In this document: one piece after another, positions 31,712 to 43,810 of the stretch
Layout of the letters: each line of letters starts with the position of its first letter
Position numbering within the stretch: the first letter of the stretch is position 1
From: Whalleya microplaca
Taxonomy: Eukaryota > Ascomycota > Sordariomycetes > Xylariales > Xylariaceae
DNA: 64,000 nt
NCBI GenBank assembly: GCA_022497155.1
Contig: MU385710.1
Coordinates: 806,001 to 870,000, forward strand
Reading direction: 5' to 3'
Program-made: the position numbers and the translations under genes
The notes under the pieces: generated by a model
Database searches by the model: none
What the model saw: only the letters and a program-made list of their open reading frames with translations
What the model was told of the DNA's origin: nothing

Positions 31712-32250
31712 GGGGGGATTGTGTGAGAGTGGCGGTCATGAAAAAAAGAGGCATGAATCGAGGAGATGATGTTCAATGGGTGATTGCATGTGCTGGAGCC
31801 TTTTTTTTCTTCCCGTGCTATGTAAACATAGCAAGCTCGAAAAGGGTGTGATTAGCGAATTAGGTGGTAAGTGTGAATTGTTGACGCAGTCCTGCAGCAA
31901 GCCACCCAGTGACAGCTATACTGCCTGCAGGGTCTAGTAAGGCCGCTAAGGCAGGATGCATCCAATGAGCGTCGGCGCCGCTAAGGCAGGGGTGGGGCCT
32001 TATTATTTAACGAGGCCAGGCCGCCGTAATCCCCCGCAAACGCTGAACATAACAGTTACAGTGCTTATGTACATAGCACACAGATGAAAAAGCCTCTTTC
32101 CTCCCTTCCGGCAGTGGTCCCGTCCTTGCTCATCTATCACCTATTCCGTACCGTATAAGTACGTAAGGTATAATAAGTTCATGCTATATGGACTCTGCTA
32201 TGGCTGGGAGCTCTGCTTTCAATGGCAACCTGAAACTTTAAAGTCATACA

Positions 32251-32290
32251 CAGACATACACAGACATACACAGACATACACAGACATACA
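32251..32290. repeat. 10-bp tandem repeat CAGACATACA, four copies
   Basis: Four perfect copies. A second 10-bp array with a related CATACA core follows 60 bp downstream. Confidence 0.9.
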
Positions 32291-32350
32291 CACACGTTAC
32301 AACCGCGACGCGAAACTCACAGCAAACAGTCAAGCCGAGCCTACCTACAC

Positions 32351-32390
32351 TCACATACACTCACATACACTCACATACACTTACATACAC
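32351..32390. repeat. 10-bp tandem repeat TCACATACAC, four copies
   Basis: Three perfect copies and one with a single change (TTACATACAC). Shares the CATACA core with the upstream array. Confidence 0.9.
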
Positions 32391-32736
32391 TTACATGTAC
32401 TCTGTAGATGAACCAGCCAATGCTGTTCAAACAGGTGGAAACTCACAAACGACAACATCGCTTCGAGTGGCTCACGTCACACGGCAACGGTCAAGACGGC
32501 CCTGTCCAGGCTGCCCAATCCGATGAAATTGCTCAATCTTGTCGGTCTGACGGGTTGAACAGTCACCACAACCATCAGCCATCCATCTCCACTCCCACCC
32601 GCCACCGTGACCACTGGCGAATCGCGGAAGAACTGGGTCAATTTCCATTACCCCTGAAAAACGCCACCACTACAATACAATAGCCTTCGCCCGTCATCTT
32701 AGCAAGCGCCTTGTGTGTGGCATCGAGTATATTTAG

Positions 32737-32779
32737 CGCCCCACCTAGAATTCCCTTCATGATTTCCTAGAATTCCCTT
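32737..32779 (+). repeat. left terminal inverted repeat of the element
   Basis: Begins CGCCCCACCT and ends TTCCTAGAATTCCCTT; matches the reverse complement of 33162-33204 at 42 of 43 positions. Confidence 0.9.
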
Positions 32780-33161
32780 TACCCACTTAAGTACAGGGCT
32801 GTCATACGCTGACATAAATGCCCAGCCAGACTAGTACGGAGATTAATGTCCAGCCGTGTCGATCCGTGTAAATCTAATATACCGAACCACGATCCGTGGA
32901 TATCGGGTTATGTAGCTGTTTTGTACCTTATTGATTCGCGTACGATCTTAAGGCAAATAGGTAGCCTCCTTTCGATACTATCGCTTAATAGCCATTTAAT
33001 CTTACACTATTTAGAAAAAATCGAATACTTATATATATATAAAAAAACACTATACGCGGCCGGTCGGTTACAAAAATACGCGACAGGTACCTTTAGCGCG
33101 TATATTGTCAACATCTTATCTACATACCCTAGGCAGATACTAATTTGGAGGCTGTGGAAAC

Positions 33162-33204
33162 AAGGGAATTCTAGGAAATCATGAAGGGAATTGTAGGTGG
33201 GGCG
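33162..33204 (-). repeat. right terminal inverted repeat of the element
   Basis: Begins AAGGGAATTCTAGGAAATC and ends AGGTGGGGCG; partner of the left repeat, immediately followed by the second TATATTTAG. Confidence 0.9.
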
Positions 33205-33213
33205 TATATTTAG

Positions 33214-36200
33214 GTGCCATTTCCCTCATTGCGATCTCCCGGAACGAGCGCTGTAGCCTGACTCGGATGAAGTGACATTTACCAATTTCGCCTAGTCGAT
33301 TCCATGGACGCGAGTATAATAGATTGCCGCAGTAAACTGTAGAAAGAATGTCTCCCTTCTTACCTAAGCGTTAAAGACTACCTAATGCTGGTTGCTAGGC
33401 AACGCGCGGTTAGTTTCAATGTTGGAGACTGATGAGAGGGGGTCAAACAAAAATCGGTGAGCTGTCAATTGTCACATGTGGGGCACATACATATAAGTCA
33501 ATCAATTGTCTGACTTGTCTCGACAGTCCTCGAGGCAGATGGATGCGCTGCTGTACATACATACAGAAACACTGACAACAAATCATCCTCACCCCAGGAT
33601 GAACAGCAAGATCAATCTCAAGATTGCGTACAGTAAATCTTGCATTTGATGTGTGGAAGGCAACATGAACCCTGGGCGAATTTGGAACAATTGATGCAGA
33701 GCTGCCTTACCGACGTGTGTACGTAGTACCCGTATGTAGAGATGACAGTGCAGTCCGTTGCATCCGGGACCTCGCATCCTTGACGCCCGCTAACAAGCGA
33801 GCTGCATGCATACATGGAACGGTCCGCAACAACCTTTCTGCCTTTTCACGCGGGCTTGACTTCTGGAATTGGCAAACTCGTCAATCAGGCCTCACAAAGA
33901 GGCACGAAGAGACTGCAAACCTATATTACCACAGCTAAGGTTCGGTATCGGTACGCTGAGCTAATTAGTTTTTCCGTGGCCGATGGAATACCTTGTAGCC
34001 TTCAAATTACAATTTCTACCTTCGCCCTGGGCTAGGATAGACAGCGAAATATAGTGGCCCGTAGAATAGATATTCAGTTTAATTCTACTCATTTGGTAAT
34101 TTCAAGACTATGAGACTTATTAAACCTTCTCTAAAAGTCGTAGCTTATGGTTCAGTTATCGGTGAGCCTGCCAATGTCTGGGCTAACGTACTCTTATGGA
34201 CCTTATTGCAGTACATTCATTCACCGATACATCTAACTGTTATATGCCTTGGGAGCACGTGTCTCAAATCGTATGATATTGCCAGTATCTCCATCTCAGT
34301 ATATGGTGATTATCTCCATTGATAGCCCTATATAAGCCGTTAGAGTCAACTGAACAGGATATTGAAGTTTTGATCAAGCTTCTATAGACGCTAGCCTAGT
34401 ATACACGGTACAATTGACTCATTGTCAAACACGCTATCAGCTTCGGGATTTGTCGAAGCGCCTCGGTATTTGCCTTGGTTTATAGAGACGCTATGACCAT
34501 AGCTTCCGTAAACCGGAAAGACTATGGGGATATCTCGAATAGGATACCTGATCACGCATGAACTAGAGTCCGGAGTCCATTTCGCCACTATTCGCAGCGG
34601 GAACAATTGCATGACTGGCTACGGGCTACACGCACAAAGCATGATATTTGCATCCTTGGCGGTGGGATATTCCGTCAAGGCCGAAGCCGGCATTCTCATC
34701 GCGACGTTCGTTGGTCAGCTAACACGGCTTCAATACGAAGACATACCATAGTCTAGAGATGAGCATCTCTTCTCTTCCAGCTTCCACAAAGTAGAAGAAT
34801 TCGCAAGCATTTAACTTAAGACCTATGTGGGGGAGGCAACGTGCACAGCTGAGACGTCACCGACCACGAGCCGCGCAAACGCGGCCCGTCTAAAAATAAT
34901 CCAGCAGATTCTGAGACCTGTTGGTACTTGCGGGCGCAGATGGAAAATGATAAGGACGTCCCAGCCTCCCGGGATGTCTCTCGGTTCTAACCGACTGCGT
35001 GGGAGATTCTCAATTTTTTTAAGATGGTCTCACGGCTCGTCATTGTGATAGCTTGTACATACGCTTGTCGCGCACGTGCTCTCGCTGTCGAGGATTACAC
35101 CGCCGTACGCATAGGTTAAAAATGTTTCACGTTTCGAGAACCGGAGGGGGAAAACCAATGAGGCGGCCGAACTTGGCACCCCGGCGTCATTCGCGTGATA
35201 ATAAGTCGACGACATATATATGTAGGAAGGCATGTAATCCTGCTGGAGCTCACAGCACACATATTGCCAATGCCCGTGCCTACTGTTATCGCTTTTAATG
35301 CTCTTTTCCAGTCCTTGTGACATATATTGTTCGTGGTCTAAGCGCGCGAGATAATCGATCCTTCGTCTTAGGGCTCGAAACGAAGGTCCCCAATGGGGGA
35401 TTTGCGGATTGCAGATCAACGTAGGATCGTGCGCGGGAAGACCCAGAAGTAACTTGGTGCTCTGTTTCCCATCTTTGCTAGCACGTTTCACTCATCAGGC
35501 TCGTACATACATAGAAATGAGAGGCTCAGCGCCAACTTGCATTCAAAACTCGATACCTACATAAAATCTAGGCCGTAGAATCCCACCGTGTTACCTAAGC
35601 CACCGCAGGCTGCCAACTAACCTACGATCATCGACAAGAACTCATTCATGATGTCGGGATCCATGGTAGTTATGTGATGGTGCGGCGTAAGCAAATACAC
35701 ACCGCCGCCACGTGTGTCTACATACAAGCTTCGTGCCGTGGGCGCCTGGCAGGATTATCGACAATTCGAGCCATCCCGCTCTGATAGAAGTCGAAACATC
35801 GCGCTCTCATTCGCCATGGTACGCCGCAGCCCGGCTGCTTGGACAGGGCTGAGAGGGAAACAAAACGCGCTAGCCTCCTGGGCACGTGGGAAAGGATCCG
35901 CTATCATTATACTATTCCCATCCTTACTGCCAAAGCGGACGCCTGCCCCGGGCGTTATGGCGTGGGTGATGAAGGGGGGAATTCTCCGGTGCAGTGCCGC
36001 TGTGATGATCAGTGCTTGAATAATGGGGTGGGAATTGTTTCTACATATGTAGTAAACGGATAGCAATGCAGGCGAGAAACAATTTTTTTCTAATCGTGAC
36101 ATTGCTTCGGCCTCGTTTTAATTAGACCAGGGACCTAGGCAGGACCTAGGCAGGACCTAGTCATTACCTACCCTAGGGCTGTGCCTCTCGTCCGTCCGTC

Positions 36201-36323
36201 CCTCAGTGGTGATTTAGCTAAGGCCTTGTCCTGTGGTAGCCAGCTTTGACGCGACCTTAGCTTCTGTCTATTCGATTCGGTGATGTGCACAACGGTATCA
36301 CTAGTATCGATATCTCTCCAGCC
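33214..36323. other. 3.1-kb gene-poor region
   Basis: The longest stretch without a supported gene. Frames of 60-150 codons exist on both strands but none has motifs or splice-linked continuations. At 36131-36161 an 11-bp unit GACCTAGGCAG recurs about three times. Confidence 0.5.
36131..36161. repeat. short tandem repeat GACCTAGGCAG, about three copies
   Basis: Two full copies and a partial third (GACCTAGTC), built around the CCTAGG palindrome that also recurs elsewhere between genes. About 165 bp upstream of the CFEM receptor ATG. Confidence 0.8.
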
Positions 36324-37970
36324 ATGGCGTCAACGGGCCTCTTAAAATTCGTAGTCATGTTCTTCGTTTTGGCGACATGTCAGGCAAACCTGCTGAAATA
36401 TGCACATGAGTTGCCTGCTTGTAGCGTATGTCTGCTCCGTCTGTTTACCACATTCTGTGCCCGCTGCTGATTACACGAGCTTTGTAGCAAGACTGCTTCC
36501 TGGCGACGATCCCGGACTCGGTATGTGGGACTGCCACCAACCCTACCTGTCTCTGCACCGACTCCGACGTCTTCACAGCGGCGGAGGCATGTGCGGCGGC
36601 CAACTGCACCGTCCCGGAGCAACTAGGTGAGCAAGTCAAGTTTCCGAGCGGCGCTCTTCAAAACTGACTGCTGAGCCTAGCCCTAGTAAAGTTCGATCAA
36701 GAGGCCTGTGATAAGCCGAAACGGGAGAGAAGAGAGGATATACCTGTGCTAGTGGTATTGGATCTCGTCGCGCTGGCATGTCTCGGAATGCGACTGTACG
36801 TCAGATATAGCGCCGGGTCGAATAAAACCGGGGTGGATATCGTAGGGGTGTCAACACTGCTGCTGTATCTTACGTATATCATCCTTGGGATGTTTGGTAG
36901 GAGTTTTATGTGCCCCAGGTTGTAAACCGTGCTAATTGTGTGTTAGTCCGCATAACCGCCATCGGTTACGATATATGGCAACTAGATGAGGCAACCATCA
37001 CCGATGCCCTCAAGGTCTGCGATCCCCGTTCACCCTTGTCTCTGAAGCAGACTGACACGAGTAGGTTCTCTTCGTCTCGGAGCTATTTTATATAGCCGTG
37101 CTCACCCTCTGCCGAGTGGGCATTCTTCTTTTCTTGAAGCCGGTCTTTGCGGGCCCGGGTTTCCGAATAATGTGCTGGGTCATTATCACATGGGTAGTAC
37201 TCACAACCACCGTCGTCATGTTCTTAAAACTGTTTCAATGCCTGCCACTGGCATATAACTGGGAGGGCTGGAAAGGCACCATCGACAATCCCCGATGTCT
37301 CGACGTCAACGCGCTCAACTTCGCCACGGCGGGTCTGGGGATTACGCAAGACATCATCATTCTCCTGCTTCCGCTGCTCATGGTCGCGCAGCTGAATATG
37401 ATGTCGATGAACCAGAAACTTCTAGCCCTGTTCATGTGCAGCTTTGGCGTCTTCGTGACCGTCCTCAGCACCCTTCGACTGCGCTACCTCGTCGGATTCG
37501 CGAACAGCTCGAACCCCACGTGGGACGGTACCGACGCCGTAGCGTGGACCTCTGCGGAAGCCAGCCTGAGCGTCGTTGTGCTGTGTCTGCCGGCAGTGGG
37601 GACGCTACTAGCGCGGCGCTTTCCGCAGGTCTTCTGGAGCGATGACGATGACTCCGATTCCAGGCCCGCTCGATCGCACCGGCGCGACGATAGCTATGCT
37701 GACATATCGTCGAAGGATTCCTCGGAGCTGGAGTCGGGCTCGCCGGGGTGCGGGTCGCGGGACGTGTCGATGGAGCTCCTGGGACCCGTGCATATAAAGT
37801 CGAAGGGCATCGACAAACAGTGGATCCAGGTCGAGGAGACTCATGCATCACAACAGGGCGTCCATCTCGTCCCCGACGACTTAGATCCGGACCTAGGTCC
37901 TGAGGTAATCTGCGCTGCCGAACCGGCCAGGTCTGTCACCAAAGAACGCAGGTTCTGGAGGCGTTGGTAG
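36324..37970 (+). CDS. CFEM-domain Pth11-like seven-TM receptor, 5 exons
   Basis: Proposed exons 36324-36425, 36488-36626, 36687-36896, 36947-37014 and 37065-37970 give 474 aa. A signal peptide (1-21) leads into a CFEM domain with all eight cysteines (33, 37, 47, 55, 57, 69, 74, 88). A rhodopsin-like fungal membrane domain follows: VLVVLDLVALACLGMRLYV, YLTYIILGMF, VSELFYIAVLTLCRVGILLF, MCWVIITWVVLTTTVVMF with FQCLPLAYNWEG, and later helices. The cytosolic tail is acidic/Ser-rich. The architecture is that of fungal Pth11-type receptors used in surface and host sensing. The Asp that binds haem iron in haemophore CFEM domains appears to be replaced (CGTATNPTC), so haem uptake is unlikely. Intron 2 ends at a double acceptor (CCTAGCCCTAG), and intron 4 has an unusual GTCTGC donor but a CTGAC branch. 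Confidence 0.85.
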
Positions 37971-40335
37971 GAGATAGATAGGATCGAGATGAAATAACCG
38001 TTTGCTATATAGCGCGCCTAGCCAGGCTCTCGGTTCTAATTACTGACGCAGCTAAGAAAAGTAGAGATGGTGCAATATGAACCGACATCCGGCTGTACCT
38101 GGGGTACGAAGAATGGTGTGATACATAGGACAGTGTGTTTCGTAGTCGGGACGAACCTACTGCGTAGAGTTATCTGAACACATTACGATACTCTTGAGGC
38201 TTGACAGGGCTGTCCCTGTTAGTCGCCTCCATCTAGATTTGGCAGGAAAAAGATCTCTAGCGCGACAACTGACGACACAAGATCGACACACGGCGACACC
38301 CGATCTTATAAAATACTATTAACTCTATACTCGTTGTGGCAGGTAAGAAACACTAGCGCTCGCCACGCAACTGTCGACGAGTTCCGCGCGAATGAATGAG
38401 CGATAGACGACGTACTTTCGTATGCTAGCGAAACGAGACATCCCAGCTGCGACGACCACTTACCAGGTTCTCCAAGTTTGCTTCGAATATCGATTCCAAG
38501 GTGTGGCCTTGGAATGCCAAGCACGTCAGCGTCGCTTAGATAACGACAGTTCCGGCAGACTGGTTCACGCAGATGTGAGGTCGTACGAGGGAGCGTTATC
38601 CTGGCTTGACGCTCTCCCGGGAAGACCCAGCCCGGGCTTTACTTTTTGCTCGGTCAGAGAAAACCGTACTGCGTACAACATATGTGGAATATCCCGTGAT
38701 TCCTTTAGGAAGTCCAATGAAAACCCGCACTTTGCAAATCCTGCTGAGCTGTATAACCAGTCCCTTGCCGAAATAGCCGCATTGTAGAACAGTACCTGGA
38801 AGTCTATCACTGACTTTGTAACAATATACTCTATTCTACCAAATGTTATATAGATTTCATCTTATCTATGGCCCACATAAGTTTCCTAGGGATTTTTTCT
38901 TTGCTTCGATTCACACTAAATATTTAAGAATTTCTACTATGTATAAAGTGCCATAAAGTGCCGAGGTCTTTATCCAGTTTCGGAAATGAACCGGATTATG
39001 CTGTGGACTACTATAGTACATGCGTAGTGTAAATAGGCTAGGTGCTCACCTGGGCAAGAATCGCACGACATCCCGTTGCTAGCTACTTTGTACTACAGTA
39101 GGTTGGTACTAGAGCGGGCCACCGTAGTACGTACGTATAGATAAATGCGGTGACAACTGCCTAACAAGTGCTAGTGAGTCCATGACAGCTGTTGGCTACT
39201 AAGTATAGTGCTATGATAACGTGATGCAGTTGTTTGTTTCTAAATGACTATCATGAATTTTTTCTTCCAACAACACGCAACGGAGGCCGTCGATTTGTGG
39301 ATGATGAACGGTGCGCATGCGGCTTTGATATGCGGATGTAACCATGGATTTGGAATCTGAGGAACATAATTATGCAAAAGCCTTGCCCGCTTGCTCCCTT
39401 CGACTAACCAGATAAAGTTCAAAAAGGTGGCCGGCTAACTTGGCAGAAAGCTTGAAGGCGACACTAATCAATTCCTGGCGAATCGCACACAAACTTCGTA
39501 TCCTTCTATTCAGCTTCTATGCATATTCTCCCTGTTTTCAACTTGGCAAGGCCGCAGGGCTTATTCTAGTCCTCAGCTTTTGCGCCGCATGACACTGTAC
39601 ACTATATGCACACTTGGAAATGGCTATAGATCTATTGGCGGATATCGCAAACTGGGGTGTGTGATACAACGTAGTAGACAATATGTGAGCAATCACCTGC
39701 CGTATCGGGTATCAAGTTTGACTGGGGTCTCACCCACCGTGCTCGCGGCGCACGGCTACATCTCGGCCGGCGTCTTCAATATTTCCTGACCTGGTGTTCC
39801 ACGACTCAAGCGAGTCGTTCGAGACTGTGAGGTGGGACTAGGGGTCCATGCATCTCCATCGAGCAGGACCTGAGTAGAGATAACGAAACTACCAGCTCTG
39901 ACTGGTCGCGTGTCTCTAGTGGCAGACAGGACTGGCAGCCCAGATCAGTAGGAATGCTACGGTATCCCCGGGGATGTGGTCTGGTCTGTCTCTAGTTCGC
40001 GCATCTGCCCTTCCCAAATCTTAAAGATGAACACCCACTCTTTTGCCTTTCCGAGTTTGTCGCAGCCGGCCGAGACCAGATGTAATGGATGGCTTGCAAT
40101 ACGAAAGTTCAGTGGCCTACCTCCCGAGGGGGGGATCGACGGGGCGGGTGTATTTACCCGCAACGCCCACATTCACTGCCTTTGCTTCTTTATAATAGTA
40201 GTCATTGTAGCATTTCCTTCCACAGCATAAAACTGTCTGCTACCCTCGCAGGCCCCCCTTTGCCGATCCCTCTTCATATCTCTCTTTACATTTCATCTTT
40301 GTCGAGTGCGAAATCATCTGTGCACGACTGTAGCC
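37971..40335. other. 2.4-kb gene-poor region
   Basis: No supported gene. The right 150 bp before 40336 is pyrimidine-rich, as expected for the leader of the transporter gene. Confidence 0.5.
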
Positions 40336-42329
40336 ATGGGTGAGTACTTAATTAATAAATAACTCTAAGTCGATATGTTGTACCTTGTTACTTACACGGA
40401 TCTCTTGTAGTCGATTCAGACCTTGAACGTGCTTCGGGCGCGACGTCGCCGACGAGCGACGAGAAGAAAATGGCGCACACGCCTGACGACAAGCAGGAGC
40501 CGTTTCACCAACCCTCGGTGCTGGAGGAAGACTACGAGGGCAAACCCACCGAAGAGGAGATGAAAACTCTCCGCCGAGTCCCCGGAAACCTTCCCATAGT
40601 CGCATATCTCATTTGCGCCGTCGAGTTCTGTGAACGGGCTTCATACTACGGCGTTCAGCCACTTATTAGCAATTACGTCAACCGGCCACTCCCAAAGGGT
40701 GGTAATGGCTACGGAGCACCCCCGGCGGGCACCCAGGAGACTGGTGGTGCGCTGGGATTGGGAACTACCGTTGCGAATGCTGTTACCCAATCATTCAGTA
40801 TGCTGGCCTATGCGCTGCCTCTTCTGTTCGGATGGCTCGCCGATGCGAGAACGGGACGATTCAGCCTCATCTGCTGGGGTGTTCTCGTCTTCGGTATCGC
40901 TCACGTGCTGATGGTGGCCGCCGGTGCCAAGGATCTACTAGCCAGCGGCACAGCAAAGATTCCGTACTTCCTCTCCGTCTACATCCTGTCAATCGGTGCC
41001 GGTAAGTTCTCCACATCAGCCGCTTACATCTGACCCACTCGGAACTAATTGGCTCGTTTAGCTATGTTCAAGCCGAATGTATCTCCCTTACTTCTGGACC
41101 AAGTGACGAACACGGTCCCGACGGTCATCACATTGTCGAGTGGTGAACGAGTCATCCAAGACCCGGAGTCCACGACGGAGAGAGTCATGCTTTGGTTTTA
41201 CCTGCTCATCAACATTGGCGGTTTCATGGGAGTAGCCACCTCTTACTCGGAGAAATACGTCGGCTGGTGGTTGGCATTCCTGATTCCCCTTCTGCTTTAC
41301 CTTCCCCTGCCTCTCCTCTTGTGGTACCTCTACAAGCGATTGATCCTACACCCCCCGGGCGGAAGCGATCTTGGCAACGTCTTCCGATGCCTCGGCATCT
41401 GCATCCGCCGCGGTGGAATTATGAGAATTGGACGACACGGATTCTGGGATCTCGCTAAGCCCTCAAGCATCGCCGCCGCCGGTCTCCCTATCAAGACCTA
41501 CTGGAACGACGACTTCGTGGAGGATGTCCGCCGGACATTCCAGGCGACGGGAATCTTCTGTTTCTTCCCGATCCAGTACATCAACGACAACGGTCTGGGC
41601 GCGGCCGCCAGCTTTCTGTCCACTATGCTGACGACCAACGGCGTCCCCAACGACGTCATCAACAACTTCAACTCGCTAAGCATCATCGCCATGGCCCCCA
41701 TCCTGAACTACGGCCTCTACCCGCTCCTGCGTAGGCTGAACATCCACTACGGCCCCGTGGCACGCATCACCACGGGCCTGGCCATGTCCTCGCTCGGAGG
41801 CGCCGGCTACGCCATCCTCAACTCGTACGCGTATGCGCAGTCGCCGTGCGGCAACTTCGGCTCGAGTGACTGCCAGATCGGCACGGGCGTGGCACCGATC
41901 AGCATCTGGTGGATGGCGATCCCGTTCGCCGTGGGCGGTATCTCGGAGCTGTTCGTCAACGTGCCGGCGTACGGCATCGCGTACTCGCGCGCGCCGGTGA
42001 ACATGCGTGGTCTCGTGTCCGCGCTCAACCTGTTCAACACCGCTGTCGCCTACGCTATCGGCCTCGCCTGCTCCTCCGTCATCACGGATCCCTACCTGAC
42101 CTGGGACTTCGGCGGCCCCGCCATTGCCGGCGGTGTGCTAACGGTCATCTTCTACTTCACCTTCCGCCACATCGACAAGGAGGAGTACGTCCTCAGCCAG
42201 AACGCGGATTACCACCTCAAGCTCGAGGGCACCGTCAATGTTGTTGGCGAGAACGAGGTCAACAAGACAGTGAATCGGCCGGCGCCTATTGCGGAGAACG
42301 AGGAGATGATGATGTCGCAAAAGCAGTAG
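40336..42329 (+). CDS. PTR2: PTR2-type proton-coupled di/tripeptide transporter, 3 exons
   Basis: A POT/PTR family member importing small peptides with protons at the plasma membrane. Exons 40336-40339, 40411-41001 and 41062-42329 give 620 aa. The first exon is only ATGG; the donor GTGAGT follows directly, and splicing yields MVDSDLERASG. Family motifs: VEFCERASYYGVQPL (the ExxER...YYG signature in TM1), a FGWLADARTGRF loop, SIGAGMFKPN across intron 2, and the usual twelve hydrophobic segments including FYLLINIGGFMGV and FVNVPAYGIAYSRAP. The N-terminal 60 residues are hydrophilic and acidic, typical of fungal Ptr2. A gene of this sort is normally controlled by nitrogen and peptide supply; no such site is demonstrated here. 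Confidence 0.92.
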
Positions 42330-43273
42330 CTTGCCTATCTAGTAGATTAGATTAGATGAGGCATTTCCTTAATTGAGATATTTTTATAATGTTTTTTGTG
42401 TGCAATGGTTGGCTGTGCATTGGATAGTACTGGGTACGACGAGCCTGGCGCCGTGGCCTGTATTTAATGGTCGGTTGGATAGCGTGCCTGTTGCTTACGA
42501 GATACCTGAAAAGAACAATGACAAGATATACCATGACATGAAACTCCGCTCTGTTTCGCATTGCGCCTTCTCGATATATCTGCCCATCAATGTCATGGCA
42601 TGAGTGAGTCGTAGTTATTTTCAGCTAACCTACGTAATCGTGGCTTGTACGATGTGATGTCTTGAAGTCTCCCAAATTATCACTTACTGTGCGCGACATT
42701 AATTCTAGAACCTCGGCTGGCACGTCTGAGGACCAAATCTCACCGCCTCCCCCCCCCTGAGTACCTACGATAGTCATCTTCTGTACTCTGTCGTAGCAAG
42801 TTACGAAGACCATTCAATCAACATGCTTAGAGCATCTAATAGAAGATGCTTTCACGAATCTGAAGAACTCGCATATTTGTACGAAAATAGAGGCCAGTCC
42901 ATTGGCGATAGGTAGGCGGTTCCACAAAGAGCTTCCCCGCCGAAGTAAGCAGTGAGATCGGTATCACGGCGCATTCATCTAGATTCACAATTCGCCTATA
43001 GCCCGCATATGTCTAAGACGGCTTGCGTGGTACGTTACGCAAGGTGCAATACTAGAGCATCGAGGTACCAACTTCACAGTAGGTTCAATGGCTTAATTAT
43101 ATGGTCAAGAAAATTTCAGATTTGATTCTCTCAAGCCTCACATTGGCACTGGGTATATATAAAACAATTGGCGAACATCACCACCTTACGTTTTAAGATA
43201 TGTACACGACTGGAGCCCACCAGCATCAAGACAGGCATGATGGCATCAAACTGCTATCTAGTGGGACCAACGC
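42330..43273. other. intergenic region between convergent genes
   Basis: Shared 3' flank of the transporter (+) and the ribonuclease (-). A C-run near 42750; no gene recognised. Confidence 0.5.
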
Positions 43274-43810
43274 TTACTTGCACTGAACAAAGTTGTTACC
43301 GCTCGCACCCGTGTGAGTAACTGCTAGCTGGAATTTTCCAGCATCGTTGAAGACGACACGGTCCGCACCCGGTGAACCTCCAGTGTAAGGATCAAAGGAG
43401 GAGAGGATAGGGAACTCGTACCACGGGGCCGGGTCGGGTATATCGAAGCCCTCGCGGTTGTCGAACTCGTGGGGGTAATCATTTGAGCCTGCAGCAGTGT
43501 TAATTGCTAGGCATAGAAGCATGGTAAAGCGATTGGTCGACACATACCAACAGTACTGCCCGACTGGTGCAGCTTGTAGCCGGCAGCAACGGCCTCGTCG
43601 ATGTCCTCCTGCCAGTAGCAGACTGTGCCGCACGTAGCAACACAGGTTTGGTCTTGTCTCACGGCGATCTTCTCCACGGCCAGGACTGAGGCGTTCACGA
43701 CGGACACAGCCGCGAGGAGAATTGCAGAGATCTGATCATGACGCCTTAATATCTTACGTTTGTAGGTGCCACTGCATCACAAGACGGGCACATACCTTGG
43801 AGCCAAACAT
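43274..43810 (-). CDS. secreted guanyl-specific ribonuclease, RNase T1 homologue, 3 exons
   Basis: Cuts RNA after G in the extracellular space. Exons 43810-43796 (only 15 nt), 43731-43548 and 43488-43274 give 137 aa with a signal peptide (about 1-20) and a short propeptide ending near AVR30. Every catalytic residue of RNase T1 is present with a constant offset of 33: Tyr71, His73, Glu91, Arg110 and His125 correspond to Tyr38, His40, Glu58, Arg77 and His92. Motifs: [33 protein letters not shown] and [11 protein letters not shown]. Both introns have GTATGT donors. A TATATAT motif at 43847-43853, about 40 bp before the ATG on this strand, is a plausible TATA box. The activity prediction is strong; the ecological role (phosphate scavenging or competition) is inference. 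Confidence 0.94.

Larger units (their letters stand above)
31146..32727. other. intergenic region with several microsatellites
   Basis: Upstream of the two-TM gene. It holds a 9-bp repeat (CAGTCGCAG type, about 31165-31200, likely leader sequence of the minus-strand gene), a GATCT repeat near 31547-31564, a TGAG tract, and two 10-bp arrays listed separately. No coding region supported. Confidence 0.55.
32737..33204. mobile_element. non-autonomous DNA transposon (MULE-type MITE candidate), 468 bp
   Basis: The element has 43-bp terminal inverted repeats (32737-32779 and 33162-33204) that differ at one position, and is flanked on both sides by the 9-bp direct repeat TATATTTAG (32728-32736 and 33205-33213). 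Long inverted ends with a 9-bp target duplication are the signature of Mutator-like elements. The interior is AT-rich and has no transposase; its one 112-codon frame shows no domain. Each end contains a 14-bp direct repeat (CCTAGAATTCCCTT at 32744 and 32766), a possible transposase-binding pair; in the right end one copy carries the single mismatch. Confidence 0.85.

Noticed and set aside
32846..33184. 112-codon frame inside the transposon-like element
   Set aside because: It runs into the right inverted repeat, has no transposase motif, and is expected by chance in an AT-rich interior.
35030..35491. 153-codon minus-strand frame
   Set aside because: Length alone is not evidence here; the translation shows no domain or signal peptide and flanks lack a plausible gene structure.
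38306..38524. 72-codon minus-strand frame with Ser-rich segment
   Set aside because: No motif, no splice continuation, no codon pattern to support it.
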